Shown piece by piece: positions 1-7,027 of a stretch of DNA of 28,839 nucleotides. The notes below the pieces were generated by a model. The model saw nothing but the letters and a program-made list of their open reading frames with translations. It searched no databases and was not told where the DNA came from. The stretch spans positions 1 through 28,839 of the forward strand of contig JAJZRD010000026.1 of the NCBI GenBank assembly GCA_021845945.1, given 5' to 3'. Position numbers and translations under genes: made by a program. Source of the DNA: Chloroflexota bacterium (lineage in GTDB: Bacteria; Chloroflexota; UBA6077). How positions within the stretch are numbered: position 1 is the stretch's first letter; each line of letters begins with the position of its first letter.

Positions 1-580
1 AGGTGATGTCCAGGGCGCGCATGCCGCTGGCCTTCGTGCCGTTCTCGATCATCTCCTTGCCGACGGGGCCGTTCGCGATCTTCTGGAAGATCTTGAACTG
101 CTCGGCCTCGGTGTCTCCGCCCATGATGTAGGGCATGCTGAAAACGCCGAGGGGCTCCCAGCCTGGGAAAACGGCGAGCATCGAGCCGGACCCTGTGGTC
201 ATCTCGATGACCCCGTTCTTGACCTGCTCGAACTCATCTTTCTCGCTGCCGAGCTGGCTGCTGCCAAAGAACTGGACGTCGACATTGCCGCCGGTCTTCT
301 GCTTAACGAGGTCCGCGAACTTTATGGAGCCGTCGTAGTAGCTCATGCCCGGCGCGGATGTCGAACCCAGTTTCACGGTCATCTTGGGGAAGTTGGTCGC
401 CGCGGCCTTGGTAGGCTCTGCGGCTTTCGCGGGCTCCGCGGCCTTGGTAGGCTCTGCTGCCTTGGCTACTGGCGCGGCCGTCGGAGATGGCGCGGCTCCG
501 CCACCGCAAGCGGTTAGCGTGGTCGCCACGAGCATGGCGGCGGCAACGAGCGCGACGCACGTCAGGAACGACTTGGACAT
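1..580 (-). CDS. TRAP transporter solute-binding lipoprotein, DctP family (3' part missing)
   Basis: The gene starts at the ATG at 578-580 behind a GAAGGTG ribosome site and runs off the left edge, leaving about 193 residues. The N-terminus is a lipoprotein signal: a hydrophobic stretch ending in LTAC, with Cys25 the likely lipidated residue. An Ala/Lys/Glu/Pro-rich tether made of repeated KAAEPT units follows. The folded part then begins (KLGSTSAPG, FADLVKQKTGG, VQFFGSSQLGSE), which matches the start of DctP-type TRAP receptors; these bind carboxylic acids outside the membrane for a DctQM-type permease. It is the last visible gene of the minus-strand catabolic cluster and so probably imports that pathway's substrate. 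The family call is firm; the ligand cannot be read from the sequence. Confidence 0.85.
   Translation of the reverse strand, partial: MSKSFLTCVALVAAAMLVATTLTACGGGAAPSPTAAPVAKAAEPTKAAEPAKAAEPTKAAATNFPKMTVKLGSTSAPGMSYYDGSIKFADLVKQKTGGNVDVQFFGSSQLGSEKDEFEQVKNGVIEMTTGSGSMLAVFPGWEPLGVFSMPYIMGGDTEAEQFKIFQKIANGPVGKEMIENGTKASGMRALDIT
400..457 (-). repeat. 36-bp-period tandem repeat encoding the lipoprotein tether
   Basis: Two identical 22-bp copies, at 400-421 and 436-457, encode the repeated KAAEPT tether just after the lipid-attachment cysteine. The stretch between them encodes a diverged copy (KAAEPA). Such tethers vary easily in length by slippage. Confidence 0.7.
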
Positions 581-737
581 GCCATTTCACCTTCTTCTCT
601 TAGAATGGAGCGTTACGTGCCGAGGTGTGAAGGGTACCTAACGACTCATCCAGGACGGCATTGTCCATCCGCAGAGCGGTTCGGCCTGACGGGCACATTC
701 ACATAGGCATACCTCCTTTCGAGGGTGCAAGCCGGAG

Positions 738-1754
738 CTACAGCAGGATCTCCTGATCCCGGTAGACCAACTTGCCATCAAAGTAGAAGCTAGCGTGGAG
801 TGAGCTCACGTCGACGTGGCAGGGCGCCTTTATCGTCCCGCCAATGGCGTAGTTGCTGCCCAGGCCGAGGTGGAACACACCGAGGCGCCCCAGATCCTCG
901 AGATTGGTTGCATACACCCGACCCATGGGATTGAGACCGAGACCGAACTCGGCCACATTGAAGGCAGCACGATCGCCGTAACCCCGCATCATTTCCCAGA
1001 ACTGCTCGGCGTAAGGTCCGCCTTCAACCTTGGTCATCTCGCCGTCCTTGAAGTAACAGGTGACCGGCTCATTCTTGACCACGCCAACATTCATGATGCG
1101 GATATCGACCACCATCTTCCCTTCCGCGGTGCCTTCGATCGGTGCGATGTTGACCTCACTGTTGGGAAAGGCGGCAAAGTCGCCAGGGTTCCGGAAAAGG
1201 CCTGTCTCGTACTGGACAGGACGGCCCTTCACCTGGGCCCTCATGTCCGTACCTCTAGGGGTGGTGACGCGTATCTCGCGGGTGCGATCCATCACGGCGC
1301 CTATTCGCCTACCTACCCGATCGAGTTCCTCGTAATCCGCCATGACCGTGCTGCCGCAGAGGCAGTCCTCAGTTACCTCGCACATCGTGCAGCCCCGAGC
1401 GCCGTTGGCAATGGCCTGGATCCGGGCATCGGTGTGGGTCTGCGAGTAGGTGGCCGGAAGGAAGAAGACATCAGACTTGGCTACCGCGGCAGTGGCTGGC
1501 TCCGGGAGCTGTGCCCCATGGGCGCCAGTTGGCGTGATCATGACGATGACAGGCACGCCGCCGACCCCGACAGTAGCGGCCGCCAGACTCTCGGCGATGC
1601 GGAGGTTGTTGGTATCAGTGGAGATAACCACCCTCTCGCCGGGCTTTATCGCGGCGCACTGTTGGACCACCTTGAGCGCCCCGCGCATCATCTCGATGAC
1701 GCTAGACGGCCCGGGCACGTAGTGGAACATCTGAATGGGCCAAGCGTTGCTCAT
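738..1754 (-). CDS. M29-aminopeptidase-like / 2,5-dihydroxypyridine dioxygenase-like metalloenzyme
   Basis: This 338-residue protein belongs to the superfamily that contains M29 (AmpS/AmpT) aminopeptidases and NicX-type 2,5-dihydroxypyridine 5,6-dioxygenases. Candidate metal ligands are visible as E200 (NSEVNIAP), E269 (AEFGLG), H295 (GVFHLG), Y302, H313 and D315 (CHVD). Their order and the H-x-D pair match what I remember of M29 and NicX. The length is nearer NicX (about 350) than M29 peptidases (about 400). A Cys-rich patch (C122, C125, C131, C133) is unusual and could bind a metal. The start is ATG with a GAGGTG site. Its neighbours are maleate-isomerase-like genes, and NicX-type ring cleavage leads towards maleate, so a ring-cleaving role is attractive but inferred; peptidase or amidase activity remains possible. 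Confidence 0.65.
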   Translation of the reverse strand: MSNAWPIQMFHYVPGPSSVIEMMRGALKVVQQCAAIKPGERVVISTDTNNLRIAESLAAATVGVGGVPVIVMITPTGAHGAQLPEPATAAVAKSDVFFLPATYSQTHTDARIQAIANGARGCTMCEVTEDCLCGSTVMADYEELDRVGRRIGAVMDRTREIRVTTPRGTDMRAQVKGRPVQYETGLFRNPGDFAAFPNSEVNIAPIEGTAEGKMVVDIRIMNVGVVKNEPVTCYFKDGEMTKVEGGPYAEQFWEMMRGYGDRAAFNVAEFGLGLNPMGRVYATNLEDLGRLGVFHLGLGSNYAIGGTIKAPCHVDVSSLHASFYFDGKLVYRDQEILL

Positions 1755-1831
1755 TCCCTGACACCTCTACAGTAATAATGGGAATGTGATTGGGGGAAGC
1801 CGAGCCTGTCCTCAGAGCACGAGTGTTTGAA

Positions 1832-2167
1832 CTACAGCCCAATTACCTTGCGATCTTCCAACGACGTTCTGAAGAGTTCCGGGTTGCCGATGGTTATCCC
1901 TTCGAGAAGGAAGTCTTGCTGGATCCCGTGCACCCTGGCGCTGGTTGGGCAAACGATGATCTTGACGCCCGCGGCCCGGGCAATTCGGATCGTCTCGAGA
2001 AGCTCGGGAACCGTCTCGGCTACCTGCCGCTGGGCTAGCATGGAAGACTCGTACATTAGGTCCAGCAGCACATCGTTTCCGCCCCGGGCCAGGTTCGTGG
2101 CTACCCTGAAGGCGAGATGGGCGAATTCCGCATCGTTCCGGGACGCCAACAGGAAGAATCTCTGCAT
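1832..2167 (-). CDS. DsrE/DsrF-like small protein
   Basis: A 111-residue alpha/beta protein with the DsrE-fold pattern: a first strand (FFLLASRND), a helix (FAHLAFRVATNLARGG), then GVKIIVCPTSAR with a single cysteine, C73, where DsrE-family sulfur carriers place theirs. I chose the ATG at 2165-2167 because an AGGAGGG site precedes it; a TTG seven codons upstream overlaps that site. DsrE relatives relay sulfur or act as small accessory proteins, but one lone cysteine does not prove sulfur transfer. It lies between the M29-like and isomerase-like genes with gaps of 64-77 bases, so it is probably co-transcribed and may be an accessory to that pathway. Confidence 0.6.
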   Translation of the reverse strand: MQRFFLLASRNDAEFAHLAFRVATNLARGGNDVLLDLMYESSMLAQRQVAETVPELLETIRIARAAGVKIIVCPTSARVHGIQQDFLLEGITIGNPELFRTSLEDRKVIGL

Positions 2168-2231
2168 TCGGACGGCCCTCCTGGGCAAAGAATGGGTAGG
2201 GAGCGGCCCCCCCTAGCCGCTCCCTAGCCGG

Positions 2232-3026
2232 CTACCGCGGGTCTCCCTTGAACGCAACTCGCGGCCTCTGGAGCAGCGCGCCGAATCCGTGGACCGGATC
2301 GTCAATGCCAACCAGCCGCAGGCACTCCCAGGCGGAGGCCTGGTTGGCGGTGATTACCGGCTTGCCCGTCTCCTTCTCCAGCCGATCGATGATGTCGATC
2401 GCTCGGAAGGTAGTGCAGGGGATGAAGATGGCATCGGCCTCGGGAGCCGCCTTGTAGGCCTCAAGGCCGATCCGGTAGGCTTCGGAAGGTGGGGCAGAAG
2501 CTAGCTCCTTCATCCCCACTATCTGGAGGCCCTTGATCGACAGAACCTCAAAACCGGAGTTGTCCAGGACGTACTTGAAGCGCTCATTTACCTCATCGAT
2601 GTACGGACCACCGATGGTGAGCTTCTTGACGCCAAGGAATCTGAAGGCGTTCAGGCAGGCAGTGGTGGTCGTGGTGGCGGGGATGCCACCGGCCGCTTCC
2701 GACATGACTTCACACTCGTGCTTGTCGTAGCCGGGACCTACCACCATACTCCCCGCCGTGCAGGTAAATGCCACCAGATCGGGCTGCAACTCTCCGATAA
2801 GCTTGGCCGCTGCGGCTAGCTCTCCGCCGAGTTTGCCGACGACGTCAAGGACTACACGTGGGTCCTCGTGGATCTTCGTCTCGTTGACGCAGACCCCGGG
2901 GGGTATCATGCGATAGAAATCGGGCAGGGGCGTGGGATTCGGACCCACGTTGATGAGTCCCATCATTGCCCGCTTGCCGTATGGAGCGTCGGAGAGGTAT
3001 TCCTTCATAGGATTCTGAACTGCCAT
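2232..3026 (-). CDS. Maleate isomerase / arylmalonate decarboxylase-like protein (Asp/Glu racemase superfamily), paralogue 1
   Basis: A 264-residue protein of the maleate cis-trans isomerase/arylmalonate decarboxylase branch of the Asp/Glu racemase superfamily. Both catalytic-type cysteines are present: C89 in FTCTAG and C204 in IPCTTFRAID. Maleate isomerases use two cysteines, while arylmalonate decarboxylases keep only the second, so isomerase or racemase chemistry is favoured. The N-terminal strand and GPNPTPLPDFYRM loop are intact. The ATG at 3024-3026 is chosen because it sits 8 bases after AAGGAG; a GTG two codons earlier abuts that site. It is clearly more diverged than the other two paralogues in this window, so it may handle a different substrate. 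The substrate (maleate or a substituted maleate/malonate) is inferred from the family. Confidence 0.75.
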   Translation of the reverse strand: MAVQNPMKEYLSDAPYGKRAMMGLINVGPNPTPLPDFYRMIPPGVCVNETKIHEDPRVVLDVVGKLGGELAAAAKLIGELQPDLVAFTCTAGSMVVGPGYDKHECEVMSEAAGGIPATTTTTACLNAFRFLGVKKLTIGGPYIDEVNERFKYVLDNSGFEVLSIKGLQIVGMKELASAPPSEAYRIGLEAYKAAPEADAIFIPCTTFRAIDIIDRLEKETGKPVITANQASAWECLRLVGIDDPVHGFGALLQRPRVAFKGDPR

Positions 3027-3068
3027 TACCACAGCTCCTTATCTCGGTCTCGTCCTCAGTTGCCGAAT

Positions 3069-4067
3069 TTACCTCTTGACCAGGGGACGAATCTCCTTGA
3101 CCGCCGGGTTTAGCAGCCACACTGGCTCCTTACCAGTGAGGACGGAGACGACATCTTCGGCCACGGTCGTGGCCATCCGCTGGCGTATCTCCAGGGCAGC
3201 TGAGCCGATGTGAGGAATAAGGACCACGTTGTCCAGCTTCATTAGTGGGTCACTGGGTGGAAGGGGCTCCTCGATGTAGACATCGAGCCCTGCTCCTGCT
3301 ATGGTCCTGTTTCGCAACGCTTCCGCCAGCGCAACCTGATCAATGACTGGTCCGCGGGCAGTGTTGGCGATGATTGCGGTAGGCTTCATCAGCTTGAACT
3401 GCTCGGCTCCGAGGAGGCTGCGGCTGCCGTCATTGAGAGCGCTGTTGACGGAGATGAAGTCAGCTTCTCGGAGGAGGGTTTCGAGATCCACCCTTTCCGC
3501 GCCTACCTCGGCCTCCAACTCAGGCTTGGGCAGGACATCGTGGTAGAGAATGCGCATGCCGAAGCCCTTGGCCCTGCGGCAGACACCTGCTCCGATCCGT
3601 CCAGCCCCGATCACTCCAATAGTCTTGTGATGTACGTCGAGGCCAAGAAACTTCCAGGCGACCCACTCGCCGCCGATATCCCACTTTCCTTCCTTGACGA
3701 ACCGGTTTGCTTCAGTGATGCGCCGGGCAGTGGCCATGAGCAGAAGGAATGAGGTGTCGGCAACGGTCTCAGTGTGAACTGGAACGTAGGTGCAATATAT
3801 GCCGCGACGAGTAGCCTCATCCAGGTCGATGTTCTCGTACCCGACTCCGTGACGGCCGATGATCTTCAGTCTGGGACAGAGGCTGATAGCCTCCTTGTCC
3901 ATGATGTCCGTATGCCAGGGGAGGATTACCGCGTCGCAGTCCTTGATCTCGTTGAGGAACTCCTGACGTTCCATGGGGCGGCCCGTGGAGGCCGACTTGA
4001 CCTCGGCGACCTTCTCGATCATGTCCACGCCTACGGGCTGGATCGGTTGAGCGACAAAGACTTTCAT
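3069..4067 (-). CDS. D-2-hydroxyacid dehydrogenase, NAD-dependent (SerA/formate dehydrogenase fold)
   Basis: A 332-residue cytoplasmic oxidoreductase interconverting a 2-oxoacid and a D-2-hydroxyacid. The Rossmann motif GVIGAGRIGAG spans about 151-161, and D177 after the second strand suggests NAD rather than NADP. The catalytic triad is visible as R238 (NTARGP), E267 (VYIEEP) and H286 (PHIGSA). There is no C-terminal ACT or ASB domain, so it is not a full-length PGDH-type SerA; glyoxylate/hydroxypyruvate reductase-like activity is plausible. The ATG lies 6 bases after the stop of the upstream isomerase gene, which indicates tight co-transcription. Sitting between two isomerase paralogues suggests it acts on a dicarboxylate-derived 2-oxoacid; this is inference. 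Confidence 0.85.
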   Translation of the reverse strand: MKVFVAQPIQPVGVDMIEKVAEVKSASTGRPMERQEFLNEIKDCDAVILPWHTDIMDKEAISLCPRLKIIGRHGVGYENIDLDEATRRGIYCTYVPVHTETVADTSFLLLMATARRITEANRFVKEGKWDIGGEWVAWKFLGLDVHHKTIGVIGAGRIGAGVCRRAKGFGMRILYHDVLPKPELEAEVGAERVDLETLLREADFISVNSALNDGSRSLLGAEQFKLMKPTAIIANTARGPVIDQVALAEALRNRTIAGAGLDVYIEEPLPPSDPLMKLDNVVLIPHIGSAALEIRQRMATTVAEDVVSVLTGKEPVWLLNPAVKEIRPLVKR

Positions 4068-4073
4068 GACTCT

Positions 4074-4877
4074 CTACCGGTCCCTAGCGATCAGGGTCCG
4101 TGAGTAGTCGGGCTTGCGGTAGCTGTCCATCTTCCGATCCTTGCTGCGCAGGAGGGATCCGAAACCCTCGACCGGCTCGTTGCAGCCGATCATCCGCAAG
4201 AGCTGCCAGGCAGTGGCCTGGTTGGCCGTGATGACCGGGACACCGCAATCCTGCTCCAACTGGTCTATGACGTCGATGGCCCTGAAGGTGGTGCAGGCGA
4301 TGAAGATGCCGTCGGCCCCCGGAACGAATGCCTCTCGGGCCAGCTGGTAGGTCTTGCTGGGCGGTATTGCTGCCAGCTCGTAAGAACTGACTATGCCCAG
4401 TCCCTTGACCTTCATCACCTCGAAGCCCGACTTGGTGTAGAAGAGGTGGAATAGCCGGTTGATGTCATCAACGTACGGGGTGGCGATGACGACCTTTTTC
4501 CATCCCAGGCGCACCATTGCTTCGTAGGCAGCCGTCGCAGTGGTGGTGCATGAGATGCCCTCGGAACGGGACTCCATCTGGCGGATCTCTTCCTGGTCCC
4601 ATCCGACCCCACCGGAAAGCGCCCCGGCCGTACAGGCGAAGGCGATTGCGTCAGCCCCCACCTCGGCCATGGTGGCGGCTGCCTCGGGTAGCCGCTTGTA
4701 TAACTCCGAGACCACCTCAAGCTCGACTCGGGGGGGCATGTGAATGCGGGTTTCGAGGGTGAGGACTCCTGGCGGAACCATCCGGGAGATGTCGGGAAGG
4801 GGGGTCGGGTTCGGTCCCACAACGATCAGACCTAGCTTGCCTCTGTAACCGTACTGCGCGTCATTGAGCTCGCCTAT
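4074..4877 (-). CDS. Maleate isomerase-like protein, paralogue 2, apparent ATA start
   Basis: Read from 4877 this gene encodes 267 residues, exactly the length of the divergent paralogue at 6096-6899, and the sequences align from the first codons (GELNDAQYGYRGKLG against GVLTDAQYGYRGKLG). Both catalytic-type cysteines are present (C82 in FACTAG, C195 in ACTTFRAID). The aligned start codon is ATA (4875-4877), with GAGGTG 8 bases upstream. The first conventional start in frame is GTG at 4818-4820, which would delete the first strand (KLGLIV) of the fold. An in-frame ATT lies eight codons further up. So the gene is either started at ATA/ATT, poorly expressed, or carries a start mutation or base-call error. 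It is the first minus-strand structural gene after the regulator. Confidence 0.75.
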   Translation of the reverse strand: MGELNDAQYGYRGKLGLIVVGPNPTPLPDISRMVPPGVLTLETRIHMPPRVELEVVSELYKRLPEAAATMAEVGADAIAFACTAGALSGGVGWDQEEIRQMESRSEGISCTTTATAAYEAMVRLGWKKVVIATPYVDDINRLFHLFYTKSGFEVMKVKGLGIVSSYELAAIPPSKTYQLAREAFVPGADGIFIACTTFRAIDVIDQLEQDCGVPVITANQATAWQLLRMIGCNEPVEGFGSLLRSKDRKMDSYRKPDYSRTLIARDR

Positions 4878-5046
4878 CTGTTTGTCACCTCTACTAATCT
4901 GTGTATTAGCAGTGTTGCCGCTGTGGTCGTGCCACTACCGTCAGGAGGGCGGCATTGACAACTAAGTGACTCTGGGATCTGGGCTGTCATATTGGATTGA
5001 TCCGGAGGGGGTCTAGCGTCGGGATCGCTCGAGCGTTTCACGATGG

Positions 5047-5712
5047 TTACTTGTCCATGACGCTCACCAAACGCTCGCAGGCAACGGTGATGTGTTCCTC
5101 CAGCAGGGCCTGGGCCTTGGCTTTGTCCCTCTCCCTGATCGCCTGAAGGACAATATCGTGCTCCGCTGCACCGGCTGCGCGTAATGCGTGCAGCTCACCT
5201 TGGAGCGAGAAGACTCTCACCATCTGATCCATTTCTCTCCAGATGCGAACGAGACGCTGGTTACCCGAGTGCATGATGAGCAGTTCGTGGAAATAGACGT
5301 CTGCTCGGGATAACTCCTCTATGTCCGACTCACGTTCGGCCTTCCGCATTTCCTCCACGGCCGCCTGCATCTGATCCAGCACAGTAGTCTCTTGCCGGTC
5401 GATCACCAAAGAGACGGCCAGGTGCTCGGCGGCTTGCCGGATGCCGAAGATGTCGCAGACGTCCTGGGGGCTTAGCTTCACTACAAAGCTGCCCTTATTC
5501 GGGATGGTGGAAACCAGGCCTGTGTTCTCCAAGAGACGGAGCGCCTCGCGGACGGGCGCCTTACTGACCTTCATGCGTTCGGCAATCTGGCTCTCATTTA
5601 TTCTGTCGCCTGGGCGCAATTCTCCTGAGGAAATGGCAGCGCGAATTGCCTGCACTACCTGCTCGCGTAGATTGGAACGTTGTGCTTCAACAAAACCAGT
5701 ACCCTGCGGCAT
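5047..5712 (-). CDS. GntR-family transcriptional regulator, FadR/FCD subfamily
   Basis: A 221-residue regulator. Residues about 15-78 form the winged helix-turn-helix (AISSGELRPGDRINESQIAE, VSKAPVREALRLLE, GSFV). Residues 85-215 form the all-helical FCD ligand domain, with the metal-binding set D138, H142, H185 and H207 complete, so it probably senses a carboxylate through a bound divalent metal. The ATG has GGAGGAG ten bases upstream. It stands between the minus-strand catabolic genes and the divergent paralogue at 6096. A perfect palindrome of the class bound by FadR-type regulators lies 75 bases upstream of its start, so autoregulation plus control of the cluster is likely. The effector is unknown but is probably the cluster's substrate or a product. 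Confidence 0.9.
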   Translation of the reverse strand: MPQGTGFVEAQRSNLREQVVQAIRAAISSGELRPGDRINESQIAERMKVSKAPVREALRLLENTGLVSTIPNKGSFVVKLSPQDVCDIFGIRQAAEHLAVSLVIDRQETTVLDQMQAAVEEMRKAERESDIEELSRADVYFHELLIMHSGNQRLVRIWREMDQMVRVFSLQGELHALRAAGAAEHDIVLQAIRERDKAKAQALLEEHITVACERLVSVMDK

Positions 5713-5786
5713 TGCGGGGTCTCCTCCCTCCAGGCAAATTCAGTCGGCTACCGAAGGAGCAGGGTCGACAGACTACGGTCGAAAAC

Positions 5787-5802
5787 AAATAGTCGACTAT
5801 TT
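5787..5802. promoter_or_regulatory. Likely operator for the adjacent GntR regulator
   Basis: A perfect 16-bp palindrome, AAATAGTCGACTATTT, with near-symmetric ACA/TTGT flanks. It contains the TnGT-nn-ACnA core typical of FadR-subfamily GntR operators. It lies 75 bp upstream of the regulator's start and about 295 bp upstream of the divergent isomerase gene, so it fits autoregulation best. Family knowledge supports the class of site; binding itself is inferred. Confidence 0.7.
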
Positions 5803-5940
5803 TGTGCGGCTACGATATCATGGTTCGCGGGGACTGTAAAGAGGCGAGAAGATCCCTTGTCGTTGCTAGGCGGATCTGGGCTTTCCCGGCAGGAAGGTTC
5901 TGAATTGGACACGCAGTTCCACGTTGAAGAAGGTCTCGGT

Positions 5941-5968
5941 GCTTCTCCCCCAGGGTTTGGGGCATACC
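5941..5968 (+). repeat. 28-bp direct repeat, copy 1, with internal dyad
   Basis: Identical over 28 bp to the copy at 6002-6029. Each copy contains an inverted repeat CCCCA-N5-TGGGG (5948-5962 here). It could be a binding site for a second regulator of the plus-strand gene, or a REP-like palindromic unit common elsewhere in this genome. Confidence 0.7.
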
Positions 5969-6001
5969 CGCTGCACCTCCTCCGCCTTGGCCGCCTCCGT
6001 C

Positions 6002-6029
6002 GCTTCTCCCCCAGGGTTTGGGGCATACC
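6002..6029 (+). repeat. 28-bp direct repeat, copy 2, with internal dyad
   Basis: Second copy, starting 61 bp after the first and ending 66 bp before the ATG at 6096. The spacing of about six helical turns puts the two dyads on the same face of the DNA, which would suit co-operative binding. This is inference from spacing only. Confidence 0.7.
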
Positions 6030-6095
6030 TGACGGCCTGTTCGCCTTGGCTAGAAGGCCAGGGTAAGGGATAAGAGGAGTTGGAGGTGCTCAAGG

Positions 6096-6899
6096 ATGGG
6101 TGTGCTGACCGATGCGCAGTACGGCTACAGGGGCAAGCTCGGGCTGATCGTGGTGGGACCCAACCCGACGCCGCTGCCGGACATCTCCAGAATGGTTCCC
6201 CCGGGCGTGCTGGTACTGGAGACTCGCATCCACATGGAGCCAACGATCAAACTGGGTGTGGTGGAAGGGCTGTACAGACTGCTCCCCGATGCGGCGGAGA
6301 CCATCGCAGAAGCCGGGGTGGACGCCATCGCTTTCGCCTGCACTTCGGCGTCTCTGACCGGCGGATTCGGCTGGGACAAAGAGGAGATTTGCCAGATGGA
6401 GTCCCGTTCGGGCGGCATCCCCTGCACCACCACGTCCACGGCTGCCGCAGAGGCCATGGCTCACCTGGGGATGAAGAAGATCGTGATCGTGACTCCCTAC
6501 GGGGAGGACATCAATCCCCTCTTCCGGCTCTTCTACAACGCCTCCGGTTTCGAGGTGCTGGAGGTACGGGGGCTGGCCATTCCCACCTCCTACGAGCTGG
6601 CAGCCTACCCCCCTAGCAAGACTTACCAGTTCGCCCGGGACACCTTCATCCCCGAGGCCGACGGCATCTTCGTCGCCTGCACCACCTTCAGGGCCATCGA
6701 CGTCATCGACCAGTTGGAGCAGGATTGCGGCGTCCCGGTCATCACGGCCAACCAGGCCACTGCCTGGCAGCTCTTGCGGATGATCGGCTGCAACGAGCCC
6801 GTCATCGGCTTCGGATCCTTGCTGCGGAGCAAGGACCGGCGGATGCCTGACTACTCCCGCGTCTCGGGCGTCAAGCCTGGTGTCAAGATCGGCGAGTGA
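6096..6899 (+). CDS. Maleate isomerase-like protein (Asp/Glu racemase superfamily), paralogue 3
   Basis: A 267-residue protein with the two catalytic-type cysteines C82 (FACTSAS) and C195 (ACTTFRAID), the GPNPTPLPDISRM loop and the C-terminal GFGSLLRSKDR segment. The ATG follows GGAGGTG with good spacing. It is the close sister of the minus-strand gene at 4074-4877, lying in inverted orientation on the other side of the regulator. About 143 bp near the 3' end (6657-6799) differs from the sister by only 3 bases, although flanking segments differ at many synonymous sites. Cis-trans isomerisation of maleate-type diacids is the family-based guess. Unlike its sister it has a normal start, so it may be the main expressed copy. 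Confidence 0.8.
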   Translation: MGVLTDAQYGYRGKLGLIVVGPNPTPLPDISRMVPPGVLVLETRIHMEPTIKLGVVEGLYRLLPDAAETIAEAGVDAIAFACTSASLTGGFGWDKEEICQMESRSGGIPCTTTSTAAAEAMAHLGMKKIVIVTPYGEDINPLFRLFYNASGFEVLEVRGLAIPTSYELAAYPPSKTYQFARDTFIPEADGIFVACTTFRAIDVIDQLEQDCGVPVITANQATAWQLLRMIGCNEPVIGFGSLLRSKDRRMPDYSRVSGVKPGVKIGE

Positions 6900-6907
6900 G
6901 GTTGCTG

Positions 6908-7027
6908 ATGAAGGCTCTGGTCAAGACCGCAGCCCAACCCGACTGGGCCGCGGGCATGGACTACAAGATACCCATCGTGCTGGGCCACGAGTTCTCGGGC
7001 AGGGTGGTGAAACTGGGAGATGGTTGA
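6908..7027 (+). pseudogene. Remnant of a zinc-type (MDR) alcohol/threonine dehydrogenase
   Basis: Thirty-nine codons from ATG to TGA. The first seven (MKALVKT) match the start of MDR dehydrogenases, and IPIVLGHEFSGRVVKLGDG matches the conserved segment normally found around residues 55-80, including the Glu after the zinc-site His. The catalytic Cys region between the two is missing, in frame, and everything after GDG is gone. It is therefore a doubly truncated remnant. It begins 8 bases after the isomerase gene and its end overlaps the next gene by 8 bases, so a deletion has fused the dehydrogenase stub to the hydrolase gene. Confidence 0.75.

Larger units (their letters stand above)
5713..6095. 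other. 383-bp divergent regulatory region
   Basis: This is the divergent gap between the GntR gene and the plus-strand isomerase gene. It holds the palindrome at 5787-5802 and two copies of a 28-bp repeat. I see no coding sequence in it. The plus-strand gene has its own GGAGGTG ribosome site just before 6096. Confidence 0.7.

Noticed and set aside
5941..6029. CRISPR array
   Set aside because: Only two repeat units, no third repeat and no cas genes in the window.
7025..7027. TGA ending the alcohol-dehydrogenase remnant as a possible selenocysteine codon
   Set aside because: The remnant already lacks its zinc/catalytic region, the expected residue there is not Cys, and reading through does not continue the dehydrogenase.
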